Assembly: GCA_003241215.1 (NCBI GenBank)
Contig: QFOL01000012.1
Span: forward strand, 1-34,234
DNA from: Agrobacterium fabrum
Lineage (GTDB): Bacteria; Pseudomonadota; Alphaproteobacteria; Rhizobiales; Rhizobiaceae
DNA length: 34,234 nt
Direction of reading: 5' to 3'
The notes below the pieces were generated by a model. That model searched no databases. It was not told the DNA's origin and saw only the letters and a program-made list of their open reading frames with translations. A program made the position numbers and the translations under genes. Positions 24,654-32,231 of the stretch are shown piece after piece; the first letter of the stretch is position 1; the number at the start of each line of letters is the position of its first letter.

Positions 24654-25106
24654 CTATGGCTTTATGATCCCGCCATGATAGTCAAGCCGGTACGTCTCGA
24701 CATGGCCACGGTAAATGCGCTCGATGCCGGTGAAGGACCGGAATTCACCCTCATTCGTATCGACATAGACCAGATTTTCCACCGGGTGGGTGAAGCCGCC
24801 AAGGAACCGGCCCTCACGATAGAGCGTGGAAAGCGACCGCTGAATGACACTGCCAGCCGTGGCGCCGTCGATCATATCGGGCCGGAGGATGCGGCCGTAA
24901 TAACTCATCGCCCACACCGCCGTCCCCTCATGCCAGACGACCTCCTGGCCGATGAAATCGGTTCCGCCGAAATAGCTGTCGATATAGTGCCAGTCGCCGC
25001 TCTGATAACCGAGATCGTGCGATCCCTTGCGCGTGGGCGTCGCGGATTTGTTGCCACCGCCGACATAAGTGGCGGACTTGGCCTGCACGATGAACTCTTT
25101 CAGCAT
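24654..25106 (-). CDS. DUF5680 domain protein, 150 aa
   Basis: The family pattern is clear: FIVQAKSATY, SHDLGYQSGDWHYIDSYFGG, FIGQEVVWHEGTAVWAMSYY, and a C-terminal GIERIYRGHVETYRLDYHGG. These proteins are small, soluble and uncharacterised. The start at 25106 (MLKEF) has AAAGG 6 nt upstream; a longer frame to 25142 lacks support. It is the first gene of a two-gene leftward unit with the DUF4261-like gene and is divergent from the YaiI-family gene. Confidence 0.85.
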   Translation of the reverse strand: MLKEFIVQAKSATYVGGGNKSATPTRKGSHDLGYQSGDWHYIDSYFGGTDFIGQEVVWHEGTAVWAMSYYGRILRPDMIDGATAGSVIQRSLSTLYREGRFLGGFTHPVENLVYVDTNEGEFRSFTGIERIYRGHVETYRLDYHGGIIKP

Positions 25107-25272
25107 GGGAAACCTTTCGGGACAAGAACATAAAGAGAACATAGGCGATTTTCAGGATGGTCGCAAGTGCGGCCCCTGCCCGGCATCGAACCCGCATTTC
25201 AGCAATGGCGGGCTTGGTAATCGCGGCGTTTGCGCTTAGAAGCGTGGCAGGAATTATCCGAAAAGAGTGTCC

Positions 25273-25728
25273 ATGCCGCAAAACCCGCAAATCTATGTCG
25301 ACGCCGATGCCTGCCCCGTAAAGCCGGAGATTCTCAGGGTGGCGGAGCGGCATGGGCTGGAAGTGACCTTTGTTGCCAATTCCGGTCTGCGCCCATCGCG
25401 CGATCCCATGGTGAAAAACGTCATCGTGTCCGCCGGTTTCGATGCTGCTGATGACTGGATCGCCGATCATGCCGGCGAAAACGATATCGTCATCACGGCC
25501 GATGTGCCGCTCGCCGGCCGTTGCGTCGCCAGGGGCGCGCTGGTGACGGGGCCGACGGGCCGTGTTTTCGACCAGTCGAATATCGGCATGGCGACGGCGA
25601 TGCGCGATCTTGGCGCGCATCTGCGCGAGACCGGTGAAAGCAAGGGATATAACGCCGCTTTTTCACCGCGCGACCGCTCCGCATTTCTGGAGACGCTTGA
25701 CCGTTTCTGCCGCCGTGTCAAAAAGTGA
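25273..25728 (+). CDS. YaiI/YqxD family protein (UPF0178)
   Basis: Starts with the family signature IYVDADACPVKPEI, followed by ITADVPLA and GRVFDQSNIG. The aspartates in these motifs give a PIN-like, possibly metal-dependent nuclease site. The biological role is not established. 151 aa from ATG 25273; a GTG six bases upstream is also in frame. Two genes follow in the same direction at short spacing (25 and 30 nt), so it heads a likely operon with the DUF1345 gene and fghA. Confidence 0.92.
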   Translation: MPQNPQIYVDADACPVKPEILRVAERHGLEVTFVANSGLRPSRDPMVKNVIVSAGFDAADDWIADHAGENDIVITADVPLAGRCVARGALVTGPTGRVFDQSNIGMATAMRDLGAHLRETGESKGYNAAFSPRDRSAFLETLDRFCRRVKK

Positions 25729-25753
25729 CGGCGTAAACAGAAAGGTGTCGCCC

Positions 25754-26461
25754 ATGACCCCGGCCAATCCGAAGAACCCAGCCAACCCCCAAAGCCCCAG
25801 TCCTAAAAGCCCGGAGGCCAAAAGCACTGTCTATCGGCGCCACCAGCCTTTCGTCATCGCTTTTCTGGTCGGCGCCATCGGCCTTGGGCTGGCGCTGGTT
25901 TTTGCACCGCCCCTGGCGGTGGAGATCGCGGCCGTCCTGTTCTTCCTGACCTATCTCACATTGATTGCCTTTCGCCTGCCGGCATTGACGGCGCAACATC
26001 TGAAGGCGCATGCCGATAACGACGATCTGCCGGCAATCGCCATCATCGCCGTCACGCTGCTTGCGGTCGCAGTCGCCGTGGTATCGCTGTTTCAGGCGCT
26101 GAACCATACGGGCGAGACGGTCTGGACCCTGCTCATCGCTTTTGCGTCGGTGATTTTCGGCTGGCTGACGATCCACACCATGACCGCATTGCACTATGCG
26201 CATCTCTACTGGCGGCCGGCTACGGTGGACGGCAAGCGCCAGCATCGCGGCGGCATGGATTTTCCGGCGACGAAAGAGCCCTGCGGCTACGACTTTCTCT
26301 ATTTTGCCGTGGTGATCGGCATGACGGCGCAGACCTCGGATGTGGGGATCACCACCACGAGCATGCGCAAGGTGACACTGCTGCACTCCATCGTTTCTTT
26401 TTTCTTCAATACGGTCCTGGTCGCGGCGGCGGTCAATGCTGCGGTCTCGCTTGCGGGTTGA
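25754..26461 (+). CDS. DUF1345 integral membrane protein
   Basis: 235 aa. A Pro/Ser/Lys-rich cytoplasmic N-terminus (about 28 residues of repeated NPKNPANPQSP-like sequence) precedes about five to six membrane helices. The family signature includes ALHYAHLYWRP, DFLYFAVVIGMTAQTSDVGI and a final helix FFFNTVLVAAAVNA. The HYAH and DF residues are conserved in the family as I recall it. No transport substrate is known. The start at 25754 has AAAGGTG upstream. It is the middle gene of the YaiI-DUF1345-fghA group. Confidence 0.88.
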   Translation: MTPANPKNPANPQSPSPKSPEAKSTVYRRHQPFVIAFLVGAIGLGLALVFAPPLAVEIAAVLFFLTYLTLIAFRLPALTAQHLKAHADNDDLPAIAIIAVTLLAVAVAVVSLFQALNHTGETVWTLLIAFASVIFGWLTIHTMTALHYAHLYWRPATVDGKRQHRGGMDFPATKEPCGYDFLYFAVVIGMTAQTSDVGITTTSMRKVTLLHSIVSFFFNTVLVAAAVNAAVSLAG

Positions 26462-26491
26462 ACCGGAAAATTCTCCAAAAGGAATGGCTTC

Positions 26492-27325
26492 ATGAACATC
26501 ATTTCGCAGAATACGGCCTTTGGCGGCATGCAGGGCGTGTTCTCGCACACATCCGAAACCCTGAAGTCCGAGATGACCTTTGCGGTTTATGTGCCGCCGA
26601 AGGCGATCCACGAACCCTGCCCGGTTCTGTGGTATCTCTCCGGCCTCACCTGCACCCACGCCAATGTGATGGAAAAGGGCGAATACCGCCGCATGGCCTC
26701 GGAACTCGGGCTGATCATCGTCTGCCCGGATACGAGCCCGCGCGGCAACGACGTGCCGGACGAGTTGACCAACTGGCAGATGGGCAAGGGCGCCGGCTTT
26801 TATCTCGACGCCATCAAGGCGCCCTGGTCCGAGCATTACCAGATGTACAGCTATGTGACGGAAGAGCTGCCGGTCCTTATCGGCCAGCATTTTCGCGCGG
26901 ATATGAGCCGCCAGGGTATTTTCGGCCATTCCATGGGCGGTCACGGCGCGATGACCATGGCGCTCAGGAACCCGGCGCGTTTCAGGAGCTGCTCCGCCTT
27001 TGCACCGATTGTGGCGCCCTCTTCCGCCGACTGGTCGGAACCGGCGTTCGAGAAATATCTCGGCACGGACCGGGCTATCTGGCGTCAATACGACGCCTGC
27101 TCACTGGTTGAGGACGGCGCACGCTTTCCCGAGTTTCTGATCGATCAGGGCAAGGCCGACAGTTTCCTCGAAAAAGGTCTGCGTCCTTGGCTGTTCGAAG
27201 AGGCGATCAAGGGTACGGATATCGACCTGACGCTGCGCATGCACGATCGCTACGACCATTCCTATTATTTCATTTCCACCTTCATGGACGACCATCTGAA
27301 GTGGCATGCCGAACGGCTCGGATAA
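26492..27325 (+). CDS. fghA: S-formylglutathione hydrolase (esterase D family)
   Basis: Hydrolyses S-formylglutathione to formate and glutathione, the second step of glutathione-dependent formaldehyde detoxification, and also acts as a carboxylesterase. It is an alpha/beta hydrolase with the nucleophile elbow GHSMGG (Ser147) and the remaining triad Asp223 and His256 in YDHSYYF. WYLSGLTC carries the oxyanion region and a cysteine (Cys54) typical of the family. The triad numbering equals what I recall for the crystallised A. tumefaciens enzyme. 277 aa is standard. AAAAGGAA lies upstream of the ATG. No formaldehyde dehydrogenase gene is in the window. Confidence 0.96.
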   Translation: MNIISQNTAFGGMQGVFSHTSETLKSEMTFAVYVPPKAIHEPCPVLWYLSGLTCTHANVMEKGEYRRMASELGLIIVCPDTSPRGNDVPDELTNWQMGKGAGFYLDAIKAPWSEHYQMYSYVTEELPVLIGQHFRADMSRQGIFGHSMGGHGAMTMALRNPARFRSCSAFAPIVAPSSADWSEPAFEKYLGTDRAIWRQYDACSLVEDGARFPEFLIDQGKADSFLEKGLRPWLFEEAIKGTDIDLTLRMHDRYDHSYYFISTFMDDHLKWHAERLG

Positions 27326-27334
27326 GGGGGAAAA

Positions 27335-27362
27335 GCCGGCGACGCCTGGTAGCGCCGCCGGC
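27335..27362 (-). terminator. Terminator of the ridA-like gene
   Basis: A 10-bp GC stem with one mismatch (27335-27344 with 27353-27362) is followed on the minus strand by TTTTCCCCC. It lies between the convergent fghA and ridA-like genes and fits leftward termination. Confidence 0.6.
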
Positions 27363-27379
27363 TCGAACCTGCCCCGGCA

Positions 27380-27769
27380 TCACGGAATGCGGGCAATGAC
27401 CTTGATCTCGAAATCGAAACCGGCAAGCCAGTTGACGCCGACGGCGGTCCAGTTCGGGTAAGGCTTTTGGCTGAAAATCTCCTGCTTGACGGTCATGATC
27501 GTTCCGAACTGGTTTTCCGGGTCAGTGTGGAACGTCGTCACATCCACGAGATCGTCGAAGGTGCAGCCGGCCGCCTCGAGCGTGGCCCTGAGATTTTCAA
27601 AGGCCAGCCGGACCTGACGTTCAAAGTCTGGTTCAGGCGAACCATCGGCACGGCTGCCGACCTGGCCGGAAACGAAAAGAAGGTCACCGGATCGGATCGC
27701 TGCCGAATAGCCGTGCTCCTCATAGAGCGCGTGCCTGTTGGCGGGGAAAATTGCTTCGCGTTCGGTCAT
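27380..27769 (-). CDS. RidA (YjgF/YER057c/UK114) family protein
   Basis: Small trimeric proteins of this family hydrolyse reactive enamine/imine intermediates; several members act on other substrates. Visible are GYSAAIRSGDLLFVSGQVG, the helix AFENLRATLEAAGCTFDDLV, VDVTTFHTDP and a C-terminal IKVIARIP. The canonical RidA arginine lies in a C-terminal R-x-x-x-E segment that I do not see here: the corresponding region reads NWTAVGVNWLAGFDFEIKV, so it belongs to another subgroup with unknown substrate. I chose ATG 27769 (129 aa) because the AGAGAG site then has proper spacing. The promoter is overlaid by three operators. Confidence 0.9.
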   Translation of the reverse strand: MTEREAIFPANRHALYEEHGYSAAIRSGDLLFVSGQVGSRADGSPEPDFERQVRLAFENLRATLEAAGCTFDDLVDVTTFHTDPENQFGTIMTVKQEIFSQKPYPNWTAVGVNWLAGFDFEIKVIARIP

Positions 27770-27837
27770 TTGCATCTCTCTTTTGGCTGAATGGCAATGG
27801 CGCGCAAAGCATTGTTTCGAAACTTCGGACGCCACTT

Positions 27838-27902
27838 CACATACGTTACGTATGTGAGATAATGACATACGCAACGTATGTCAATTGAGATACGCAACGT
27901 AT
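27838..27902 (-). promoter_or_regulatory. Promoter with three palindromic operators for the ridA-like gene
   Basis: The minus strand has TTGACA (27884-27879), 17 nt, TATCTC (27861-27856). Three near-identical palindromes lie on it: CACATACGT-t-ACGTATGTG (27838-27856) over the start side of the -10, GACATACG-CAA-CGTATGTC (27864-27882) in the spacer, and ATACG-CAA-CGTAT (27890-27902) upstream of the -35. The centres are 26 and 23 bp apart. This is the look of a TetR-like repressor site; no such regulator gene is adjacent. Confidence 0.8.
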
Positions 27903-28005
27903 GTGAGATTCAGCCTGTCAAGCGAGGCTCCTCTTGCCGGGGGGCTTGAGATATGTTGAGAACCAATCGAGACGAATAGCTGGCGCATGCCGGCCTTTGC
28001 CCTGT

Positions 28006-28494
28006 TCAGGGAAACAGCGCCGTCGCAAGCGTCGTTGGACCGGGGCGGTTCAACCGGAATTCGCGGATCACCCGTTCTGCGACGCCATAGGCGAGCTCCT
28101 GCTCGATCGACTGATTGTCGAAACTGACGACAGTGGCGGTGAATTTGGCTTCCGCAATCACCTCGCCTGTCGCCACGGCGGCAGCGCGGACGATGACCTT
28201 GGCCGATGCCCGCTCTCCGAACAGGAACGGGGCGCGGGTGACGGATGCAAGACGGATGGTCAGCACCACACGTGGCCGGGTCTCGCCACGCGCCGTGGTC
28301 TTGATTGCGTTCTGCACCTGCGCATGAATGGACTGCATCAGCGCCGGCGCGACATCCGGGCGGGCGGCGACAAATGCGCCGCGCACATCGTAAAGCAGCC
28401 GGTCAGTATTGGTCGCTTCCGGTTCCAGCCTGAAGGACATGAGCGTGAAACACGCCAGCACAAGAATGCCAAGGCGTTTCAGCAAGGTGGTCAT
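28006..28494 (-). CDS. Exported hypothetical protein, 162 aa
   Basis: Starts MTTLLKRLGILVLACFTLMS, an export signal that may be cleaved near SFRLEPEA; the cysteine in it is not in a standard lipobox. The mature domain has an alternating beta pattern (RPRVVLTIRLASVTRAPFLF, AKVIVRAAAVATGEVIAE) and ends in basic residues. No family recognised; it may be a periplasmic lipoprotein-like assembly factor. AGGGGAG lies about 9 nt upstream of the ATG. It is 60 nt downstream of the ATP12 gene on the same strand and could be the last gene of that unit. Confidence 0.75.
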   Translation of the reverse strand: MTTLLKRLGILVLACFTLMSFRLEPEATNTDRLLYDVRGAFVAARPDVAPALMQSIHAQVQNAIKTTARGETRPRVVLTIRLASVTRAPFLFGERASAKVIVRAAAVATGEVIAEAKFTATVVSFDNQSIEQELAYGVAERVIREFRLNRPGPTTLATALFP

Positions 28495-28554
28495 GATCAG
28501 CGGCTCCCCTAACGTGAGGTAACCGCATGTTCGGCGATCAGGGTTAGAAAAGCG

Positions 28555-29349
28555 TTAAGAGGCGCTCTTCAGGGACTCCAGGACATTGAGTGCGGCGCGC
28601 ATGTCGATGAGCCTGACGGCGCGGCGTTCCAGCGCTTCCTCATCCTCACCCCATTGCTCGGCGGTCCAGTCTTCGTCGAGATGGGCAAGCGCCCATGCCT
28701 CCTCCAGCGTCAGCTCGCCTTCCGCCAATGCCAGAGCCAGAATGGCGGAGCCGGTCAGCGACGTCATCGTGTGAAGAGCGGCAAGCGCAATCGGCGTATC
28801 ATATTTCTTGAGCGTCACCGCAAAGGCCGCGATCGCCTCGCGCGGCTGGTCGCGATGCATCACGCCTTCAACGAGAATGAAGCGCGCTCCGAGCACATTG
28901 GCCGCCCAGTCCAGAACCGGATCCCAATGGTCCGTCTGCCGCGCCACCAGCGCTTCCGGGTCGCCGGCGCGATAGCACAGGAGATCGGAAGAGGAAAAAC
29001 GCAGAATATCCTCAAAAACCGCCTGCGTGTCATTGGCGACGCCATCGATGGCCGTGTTCACATGCCGCGATACCGGCATGACGACCGGGTTGACCACTTC
29101 CTTCTGGGCATCCCATTCATCGCGAAGCAGTTCCGCCAGCGCGCGCGACGGCACGGTCAGCGGTTTCTTGGCGGGGGTGCGCAGCGGCTTGCCATCGAGA
29201 AGGATGGTAAAGCCGCCCTCCTCCGCCTCGCCGACGGTGACATCCTTGTAAAACCGCTTCGGCAAAGGTTTCTGCATCTGGATCTGCGCGCGCAGGATCG
29301 GATCGGGATGGCTCAGGCCCTCCGAAAGGTCATTCAGGAGATCACGCAT
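28555..29349 (-). CDS. ATP12 family chaperone (F1-ATPase assembly)
   Basis: ATP12 chaperones help assemble the alpha subunit of F1-ATPase in mitochondria; alphaproteobacteria carry the homologue. Recognised by RFYKDVTVGEAEEGGFTILL, LDGKPLRTPAKKPL, LAELLRDEWDAQ, DLLCYRAGDPEALVARQ and LEEAWALAHLDEDWTAEQWG near the C-terminus. 264 aa is typical. No signal peptide. It starts 34 nt after the HAD phosphatase stop, in the same leftward operon as rluC. Bacterial function is inferred from the eukaryotic homologue. Confidence 0.94.
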   Translation of the reverse strand: MRDLLNDLSEGLSHPDPILRAQIQMQKPLPKRFYKDVTVGEAEEGGFTILLDGKPLRTPAKKPLTVPSRALAELLRDEWDAQKEVVNPVVMPVSRHVNTAIDGVANDTQAVFEDILRFSSSDLLCYRAGDPEALVARQTDHWDPVLDWAANVLGARFILVEGVMHRDQPREAIAAFAVTLKKYDTPIALAALHTMTSLTGSAILALALAEGELTLEEAWALAHLDEDWTAEQWGEDEEALERRAVRLIDMRAALNVLESLKSAS

Positions 29350-29383
29350 GGCACGTCCTCATCACTCGGGTAGAATGGGTTAC

Positions 29384-30049
29384 TTAGAGATTGTCGGCCG
29401 GAACATAGGCCGGGATTTCGCGCGGGTGGCTGACGACCGCATCGGCGCCCGCTTTCCAGAGATCGTCGACCGAAGCATAACCCCAGGCGACGCCGATGGC
29501 TTTTGCGCCCGCCGCCCTGGCCATCTGCATGTCATAGACCGCATCTCCGATCACGATAGTATCGGCCGGAACCATGCCGGTTTCATGGCAGCACTCCATC
29601 ACCATGGCCGGATTCGGCTTGGAGGGGCAATCATCCGCCGTGCGCGAAACGATGAAGTGATCGGCAAAGCCGTGCGTTTCGAGAATATGGGTGAGCCCGC
29701 GCCTTCCCTTGCCGGTTACCGCGCCGATCAGCACGTCATCCCGTTTCGACAGCGTGTCGATCAGCGGCTCTATGCCGTCAAACAGTGGCGTCGTCATTTC
29801 AGGACGTTCGCGCAGGGGGTGATAGACCTCCCTGTAGCGCTGCGTCATCGCCAGCGCCTCGTCATCCACATGCGTTTTGCCGAGCATGCGCGCGATAGCG
29901 ATATCGAGCGTCAGGCCAATGATCGCCTTGGTCTCGGAGATATCGGGGCGAGGCTTTCCGAAATCGGCAAAGGTTTCGACCATGACCGCATGAATGAGGC
30001 CGGCGCTATCCACCAGCGTGCCGTCGCAATCGAAAAGAACGAGCTTCAT
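29384..30049 (-). CDS. HAD-superfamily hydrolase (phosphoglycolate-phosphatase-like)
   Basis: The nucleophile motif DCDGTLVDS is at residues 8-16 after MKLVLF. A helical cap domain spans about residues 20-85. Motif II is GAVTGKG, the conserved lysine is in CPSKPNPAM, and motif III is VIGDAVYDMQMARAAGA. This is the Gph/PGMB subgroup of phosphatases. The substrate is not determined by sequence. The start is 5 nt after the rluC stop, so it is tightly cotranscribed with rluC and ATP12; this order is conserved in Rhizobiales. Confidence 0.93.
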   Translation of the reverse strand: MKLVLFDCDGTLVDSAGLIHAVMVETFADFGKPRPDISETKAIIGLTLDIAIARMLGKTHVDDEALAMTQRYREVYHPLRERPEMTTPLFDGIEPLIDTLSKRDDVLIGAVTGKGRRGLTHILETHGFADHFIVSRTADDCPSKPNPAMVMECCHETGMVPADTIVIGDAVYDMQMARAAGAKAIGVAWGYASVDDLWKAGADAVVSHPREIPAYVPADNL

Positions 30050-30054
30050 CGCTT

Positions 30055-31044
30055 TCAGTCTTCCCTATCGCCATCGGCCACATCGAGACCGAGCAGGTTC
30101 CAGCTCTGCACCATATGCGGCGGCAGGGGCGCACTGACCCGAAGCCGGCCACCATTCGGATGCGGAATGTCGATATGGCGCGCATGCAGGTGCAGGCGTT
30201 TCTGGATACCGCCCGGGAAATCCCAGTTCGGATCGTCGATATAATATTTGGGATCGCCGATGATCGGGTGCCCCATGTGCAGGGCGTGGACGCGAAGCTG
30301 ATGGGTGCGACCGGTATAGGGTTCCATCTCCAGCCAGGCGAGGTTCTGCGCGGCGGTGTCGATGACGCGGTAATAGGAAACGGCGTGATCGGCCCCCTCC
30401 TCGCCATGCTTGGCGATGCGCATGCGGTCGCCGTCCATCGTCTGTTCCTTGACGAGCCAGGTGGAAATCTTGTCCTGGTGTTTGCGCGGCACGCCCTTGA
30501 CCAGGGCCCAATAGGTCTTCTTGGTGTCGCGCTCGCGGAAGGCGGCGGTCAGCTTCTGCGCGGCGCCACGGGTGCGGGCAACCACCAGCACGCCCGACGT
30601 ATCGCGGTCGAGGCGGTGCACCAGACGCGGCTTTTCGCCCTTCTGGTTGGTCCAGGCTTCCAGCAGCCCATCGATATGGCGGGTGACGCCCGAACCGCCC
30701 TGCACGGCAATGCCGGCCGGCTTGTTGAAAACGAACACCTTGTCGTCCTCATGCAGCAGCATGCGCGCCAGAAGCTCGGCATCTTCTGAATGTTTGAGAT
30801 CCTTGGAACCGATCGGACCCGTCTTGGTCTTGAGGTCGGAATCGACCGGCGGCACACGCACCATCTGTCCCGGCTGCACCCGTGCATCCGTCTTCACCCG
30901 GCCGCCGTCCACACGCACCTGGCCGGAGCGCAGCAGCTTCTGCAATTGCCCGAAACCCAGCCCCGGATAGTGAATCTTGAACCAGCGATCGAGGCGCATA
31001 CCGGCCTCGTCGGCCTCGACCTTGATATGCTCGATACCTGCCAT
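30055..31044 (-). CDS. 23S rRNA pseudouridine synthase, RluC/RluD type
   Basis: Converts specific uridines of 23S rRNA to pseudouridine. An N-terminal S4 domain (GMRLDRWFKIHYPGLGFGQ, LLRSGQVRVDG) precedes the catalytic domain with the HRLDRDTSGVLVVA motif carrying the catalytic Asp. GRTHQLRVHALHMGHPIIGD is the family's second signature. The start at 31044 (MAGIEHIKV) has GGAAA upstream; a frame to 31083 is open but lacks homology. 329 aa is normal. Sequence alone does not settle whether it acts like RluC or RluD; neighbours on the operon are a HAD phosphatase and an ATP12 chaperone. Confidence 0.94.
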   Translation of the reverse strand: MAGIEHIKVEADEAGMRLDRWFKIHYPGLGFGQLQKLLRSGQVRVDGGRVKTDARVQPGQMVRVPPVDSDLKTKTGPIGSKDLKHSEDAELLARMLLHEDDKVFVFNKPAGIAVQGGSGVTRHIDGLLEAWTNQKGEKPRLVHRLDRDTSGVLVVARTRGAAQKLTAAFRERDTKKTYWALVKGVPRKHQDKISTWLVKEQTMDGDRMRIAKHGEEGADHAVSYYRVIDTAAQNLAWLEMEPYTGRTHQLRVHALHMGHPIIGDPKYYIDDPNWDFPGGIQKRLHLHARHIDIPHPNGGRLRVSAPLPPHMVQSWNLLGLDVADGDRED

Positions 31045-31110
31045 GAAATTTCCAGTCTTTCTGTCCTGATCGCGCGCCGGCATTTCGGGCGCGCCGTTTG
31101 GATCAAGCCT

Positions 31111-31488
31111 TTAGAACAAGTTGCGGCCCAAGGCCAGCCCGGCGAAAACCGCAGCGATGGAAACCGCAAGACTTGCGAGCACGTAAACGGCCGAAAGACC
31201 GAGCGCGCCGCGTTCGAACAGCGCCACGGCATCGAGCGAGAAGGACGAAAAGGTGGTGAAGCCGCCAAGCACGCCGGTGACGAGGAACAGGCGCATTTCC
31301 ATCGAGGCGTTCAGCCGCCGCGCCACAAGTTCGACCAGCAGACCGATCATGAAAGATCCGACCACATTGACCGCAAACGTTCCCCAGGGGAAATTCGCAC
31401 CCGCCAGCCGCACGCTCCAGAGCCCGACCAGATAACGGAACACGGAGCCGATTGCGCCGCCTGCGGCGACAAGGGCGATATTGAGCAT
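31111..31488 (-). CDS. crcB: Fluoride channel CrcB (Fluc)
   Basis: Exports fluoride passively across the inner membrane, as an antiparallel dimer. Four membrane helices fit the family: GGAIGSVFRYLVG near the N-terminus, PWGTFAVNVVGSFMIGLLVE, then VTGVLGGFTTFSSFSLDAVAL holding the phenylalanine box and the TTFSSF stretch, and a final VLASLAVSIAAVFAGLALG. I chose the ATG at 31488 (125 aa) with GGAG 11 nt upstream. No fluoride riboswitch consensus is visible before it. It heads the leftward crcB-rluC-HAD-ATP12 cluster, separated from rluC by 66 nt. Confidence 0.95.
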   Translation of the reverse strand: MLNIALVAAGGAIGSVFRYLVGLWSVRLAGANFPWGTFAVNVVGSFMIGLLVELVARRLNASMEMRLFLVTGVLGGFTTFSSFSLDAVALFERGALGLSAVYVLASLAVSIAAVFAGLALGRNLF

Positions 31489-31690
31489 GGGGATTGTGTC
31501 TCCGGAAGAAATTGCCTGATCGGGCAGTCCGGACATTTCTAGACCATGGGAACCGCTGACGAAACCCCTCTGGCGGGCGCTTTGGACTGCTAAAATGCGA
31601 TTAAATTACCGGTCCGCGATTTAGCCTTCCAACAAGATGCAGATGCTAATCTACGATTTTTAGGGGTCAGCGAAGTTGGCCGGAGGTTAG

Positions 31691-32011
31691 ATGACACAGG
31701 TTCTTTCCGTTTCCGCGAATACGGCAGCCTATGCGCTGGAGGCCATGAAACCGCCGCAGCGTGTGCCGCGCAAGAGCGAGGTCGAAGAGGCCATTCACGA
31801 ACTCGCGCGCAAGGCCGAACATGGCGACGATTTCCAGCTGCGCGGCCTGATGACCGCGATCAAGCCGCCGGCCCTGACGCTTTATTTCCTGATCGCATCG
31901 AGCCAACGTCACGAGCCGCAGGCAACGCTTGAACAGGCCGTGGAGGCATATGAGGAAAACAGCACTTCCGGAAAATCTGAAAATAAATTTTTAAATCAAT
32001 CCGATACGTAG
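31691..32011 (+). CDS. Hypothetical protein, 106 aa
   Basis: Unrecognised small soluble protein. Residues 22-48 contain a charged helix (VPRKSEVEEAIHELARKAEH), then GLMTAIKPPALTLYFLIAS and a second acidic helix (ATLEQAVEAYEENS), with a Ser/Lys/Asn tail. No membrane segment or cysteines. GGAGG lies 5 nt upstream of the ATG, a strong site. It is transcribed away from crcB and followed, about 175 nt later, by an intrinsic terminator at 32186-32224. It appears monocistronic. Confidence 0.7.
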   Translation: MTQVLSVSANTAAYALEAMKPPQRVPRKSEVEEAIHELARKAEHGDDFQLRGLMTAIKPPALTLYFLIASSQRHEPQATLEQAVEAYEENSTSGKSENKFLNQSDT

Positions 32012-32185
32012 ATATTTTAATTTCATTTCTTCACTGCGGACGCGATCGAACGGACGCCTCCATTCAGCTCGATGTCAGATTGAACGTCTAGATGTTTTCG
32101 ACCGAGTTCCGGAAAATCACGAAGGCGAGTGCCATTCTGGCTTTCCGCCACGGCGCTGAAGAACAAATGCAATGAATGAAATTTG

Positions 32186-32224
32186 CGGCTACCGGACCTG
32201 TCACGCGTTCCGGTAGCCGTTTTT
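32186..32224 (+). terminator. Strong rightward intrinsic terminator
   Basis: A perfect 10-bp stem CGGCTACCGG/CCGGTAGCCG with a 14-nt loop, followed by TTTTT. It ends rightward transcripts, presumably from 31691, just before the convergent copper-chaperone gene. Confidence 0.85.
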
Positions 32225-32231
32225 CCCTCGG

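Noticed and set aside
25718..27088. 456-codon antisense frame across the DUF1345 and fghA genes
   Set aside because: It crosses two real genes and their spacer; the composition is that of a shadow frame.
31489..31690. Fluoride riboswitch upstream of crcB
   Set aside because: I looked on the minus strand for the conserved GATGG/TTCGCC core and its pseudoknot partner and did not find them.
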